Shown piece after piece: positions 34,363-34,371 of a stretch of DNA of 34,371 bases. Each line of letters begins with the position of its first letter. Within the stretch, counting starts at the first letter, position 1. This DNA comes from Ch67 sp964491665 (lineage in GTDB: Bacteria; Pseudomonadota; Gammaproteobacteria; Pseudomonadales; Ketobacteraceae): assembly GCA_964491665.1 (NCBI GenBank), contig CAZBII010000030.1, positions 1 through 34,371 of the forward strand. The letters run 5' to 3'. A program made the translations under genes and the position numbers. The notes beneath the pieces were generated by a model. It ran no database searches. It was not told where the DNA came from and saw nothing but the letters and a program-made list of their open reading frames with translations.

Positions 34363-34371
34363 ATGGATATC
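34363..34371 (+). CDS. possible start of a gene truncated by the window edge
   Basis: ATG GAT ATC reaches the right edge downstream of a TATACT hexamer. Three codons and no clear ribosome-binding site cannot identify a gene; it is listed because the position fits a gene diverging from the ligase. Confidence 0.25.

Overview
The window reads as chromosomal DNA from a free-living, high-GC Gammaproteobacterium. Support for this comes from an OprF/OmpA-type porin with thrombospondin-3-like calcium repeats, a DUF481 (YdiY-type) outer-membrane protein, and a small protein resembling the pseudomonad family often labelled 'type 1 pili tip component'. An acyl-CoA dehydrogenase, a fatty acyl-AMP ligase and several short-chain dehydrogenases suggest a lipid- or hydrocarbon-using lineage such as Alcanivorax, Marinobacter or Ketobacter relatives. 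That genus-level placement is a guess. I saw no tRNA, rRNA, insertion sequence, phage gene, CRISPR array or gap over 300 bases without a gene.

Layout. 118-3020 (+): a receiver domain fused through a membrane segment to an OmpA-like tail, a class III sirtuin, and an HNH nuclease. 3025-5726 (-): a two-gene operon of a PhcB-like SAM methyltransferase and a 7TMR-DISM membrane receptor with a degenerate GGDEF-like tail, behind a recognisable promoter. 5991-11565 (-): acyl-CoA dehydrogenase, DUF481 protein, OmpA/OprF porin, and a protein usually labelled HpaB-like that carries the iron-sulfur ligands of 4-hydroxybutyryl-CoA dehydratase. 11749-20330: a signalling block with two soluble hybrid histidine kinases, a chemoreceptor, an AraC-type regulator diverging from a short-chain dehydrogenase, and a diguanylate cyclase. 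20540-23104 (+): NUDIX hydrolase, metallo-beta-lactamase-fold hydrolase and D-2-hydroxyacid dehydrogenase, closely spaced. 23165-25781: an HxlR regulator diverging from a short-chain dehydrogenase and a quinone-oxidoreductase-like protein, with two matching palindromes between them. 25943-30115 (+): TonB-dependent receptor, lipoprotein alpha/beta hydrolase and another short-chain dehydrogenase. 30137-34105: a small basic protein, an ABC1/AarF kinase-like protein, and a fatty acyl-AMP ligase with its own acyl carrier domain, convergent with and overlapping the kinase.

Two loci stand out. The methyltransferase/7TM-receptor operon could be a self-contained pair that makes and senses a small molecule. 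The dehydratase-like gene could supply crotonyl-CoA from 4-hydroxybutyrate and has its own plausible promoter and operator. A third, the HxlR cluster, looks like a compact electrophile- or quinone-response module with base composition unlike its neighbours.

Many start codons were moved from the longest open frame to an internal start with a better ribosome-binding site. These choices are stated per gene and are inferences from sequence only.
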